Shown here piece after piece: positions 53,963 to 54,678 of a DNA stretch of 54,678 bases. A model generated the notes under the pieces. That model was not told the DNA's origin. It made no database searches and was given only the letters and a program-made list of their open reading frames with translations. Position 1 is the first letter of the stretch. Each line of letters opens with the position of its first letter. A program made the position numbers and the translations under genes. Source of the DNA: an uncultured Alphaproteobacteria bacterium (GTDB lineage Bacteria > Pseudomonadota > Alphaproteobacteria > HIMB59 > GCA-002718135); assembly GCA_902627245.1 (NCBI GenBank), contig CACOIH010000008.1, positions 1 through 54,678 on the forward strand, in the 5' to 3' direction.

Positions 53963-54678
53963 ATGACGCTTCAAGGACAAGAAATAATACGTTCTACATC
54001 TAAGACACTACCCTCTCAACCAGGTGTCTATCAAATGGAAGATATCAAAGGCAATATTTTATATATTGGTAAAGCAAAGAATTTATCAAATAGAGTTAAA
54101 AATTACTTATCAACTAATAACCTTACTAGAAGAATTCAAAGAATGGTTAGTTTAACAAATTCTATGAGCTTCTTTGTTACTAATACTGAATTGGAAGCAA
54201 TTATATTAGAGTGTAATTTAATCAAGAAATATAAACCAAGATTTAATATATTATTAAGAGACGACAAATCGTTCCCATATATCTTTATTTCTTCTGAACA
54301 TGATTTTCCAAGAATCGAAAAACATAGAGGTGCTAAAAATAAGCCGGGAAGATATTATGGGCCATTTGCAAGCCCAGACGCTGTAAATAGAACTATAAAT
54401 ACACTACAAAGAATTTTTTTACTTAGATCATGTACCGATAAAGAAGTATCAGCTGGAAACAAATTGTGTTTTAATTACTATCTAAAAAGGTGTTCAGGAC
54501 CATGTGGAAGTAAAATAACGAGAGAAGCCTATTCAAAACTTATTGAGTCAGCCGATGAATTTTTAAGTAGTGGTAATACAGAGAAAATTCAAAAAAGTTT
54601 TTTAGTACAAATGTATAAAGCATCTAAAAGTAGGAACTTTGAATTAGCAGCATCTCTAAGGGATAGATTAAAAGCTTT
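53963..54678 (+). CDS. uvrC: UvrABC excision nuclease subunit C, N-terminal part (runs off the right edge)
   Basis: ATG at 53963; 238 complete codons are visible. The GIY-YIG nuclease domain is clear: LPSQPGVYQMEDIKGNILYI, GKAKNLSNRVKNYL, LECNLIKKYKPRFNILLRDD, SFPYIFIS and GRYYGPFASPDAVNRTINTL. LCFNYYLKRCSGPCG with the conserved cysteines follows, and the UVR-motif region begins at about residue 195. UvrC makes the two incisions in nucleotide excision repair. Divergent from xsc. Confidence 0.95.
   Translation, partial: MTLQGQEIIRSTSKTLPSQPGVYQMEDIKGNILYIGKAKNLSNRVKNYLSTNNLTRRIQRMVSLTNSMSFFVTNTELEAIILECNLIKKYKPRFNILLRDDKSFPYIFISSEHDFPRIEKHRGAKNKPGRYYGPFASPDAVNRTINTLQRIFLLRSCTDKEVSAGNKLCFNYYLKRCSGPCGSKITREAYSKLIESADEFLSSGNTEKIQKSFLVQMYKASKSRNFELAASLRDRLKA

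Overview
The window is very AT-rich, densely packed DNA (most gaps under 150 bp, many TAATG or ATGA stop/start overlaps). It looks like a streamlined marine alphaproteobacterium. Evidence: 5-aminolevulinate synthase (C4 haem route), a GcrA-type small protein, three EamA permeases, and organosulfonate genes typical of the SAR11/HIMB59/roseobacter ecological range. The exact clade cannot be fixed from the sequence alone. No rRNA, tRNA, transposase, phage gene or CRISPR array was seen, and no gene-free stretch exceeds 300 bp.

Layout. 1-4.5 kb: tetrapyrrole genes. The first ~450 bp are an inverted chimera: hemE 3' end plus hemH 5' end on the plus strand butt against the hemE 5' half on the minus strand. 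A fused hemC-hemD, a cytochrome b561 and hemA follow. 4.5-12.8 kb: housekeeping and envelope genes (EamA permease, pentapeptide protein, overlapping small lipoprotein, MotA/MotB-like pair with a long coiled coil, Cfa, GcrA-like, MsrA, Nudix, peroxiredoxin). Three genes in the first 8 kb each carry one extra T (plus strand) in a T run that breaks the frame. 12.9-15.0 kb: ureohydrolase and UxuA. 15.0-24.3 kb: one long minus-strand operon with a large solute-binding protein, two permeases, two ATPases, EamA permease, GalM-like epimerase and split sulfopyruvate decarboxylase. 24.5-27.1 kb: a PMH-type sulfatase-superfamily enzyme and a MetE-like protein. 27.1-30.5 kb: alanine dehydrogenase, class-III aminotransferase and phosphate acyltransferase. 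31.4-32.3 kb: membrane-anchored metzincin-like protein.

32.4-47.6 kb is the most unusual part. It has a LacI regulator, a binding-protein sugar-type ABC importer without its ATPase, an SDR, a HAD protein lacking both motif-I aspartates, a MetE-like protein, a bicupin, a HisD/HpsN-like dehydrogenase, and six SnoaL/NTF2-like proteins (five of them two-domain, so about eleven domains). Three divergent promoter regions in this block share TGAAT-N3/4-ATTCA palindromes. I read it as a LacI-controlled catabolic island of unknown substrate and the best candidate for an undescribed system.

47.6-53.8 kb: a minus-strand operon xsc - CaCA antiporter - cysQ - cysD - cysNC, then the 5' part of uvrC. Together the scattered comDE, xsc, phosphate acyltransferase, aminotransferase/Ald and HpsN-like genes can be assembled into a C2/C3 organosulfonate route (sulfopyruvate to sulfoacetaldehyde to acetyl phosphate plus sulfite, then acetyl-CoA). 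No sulfolactate dehydrogenase, dedicated sulfonate transporter or sulfite-disposal gene was found in the window.
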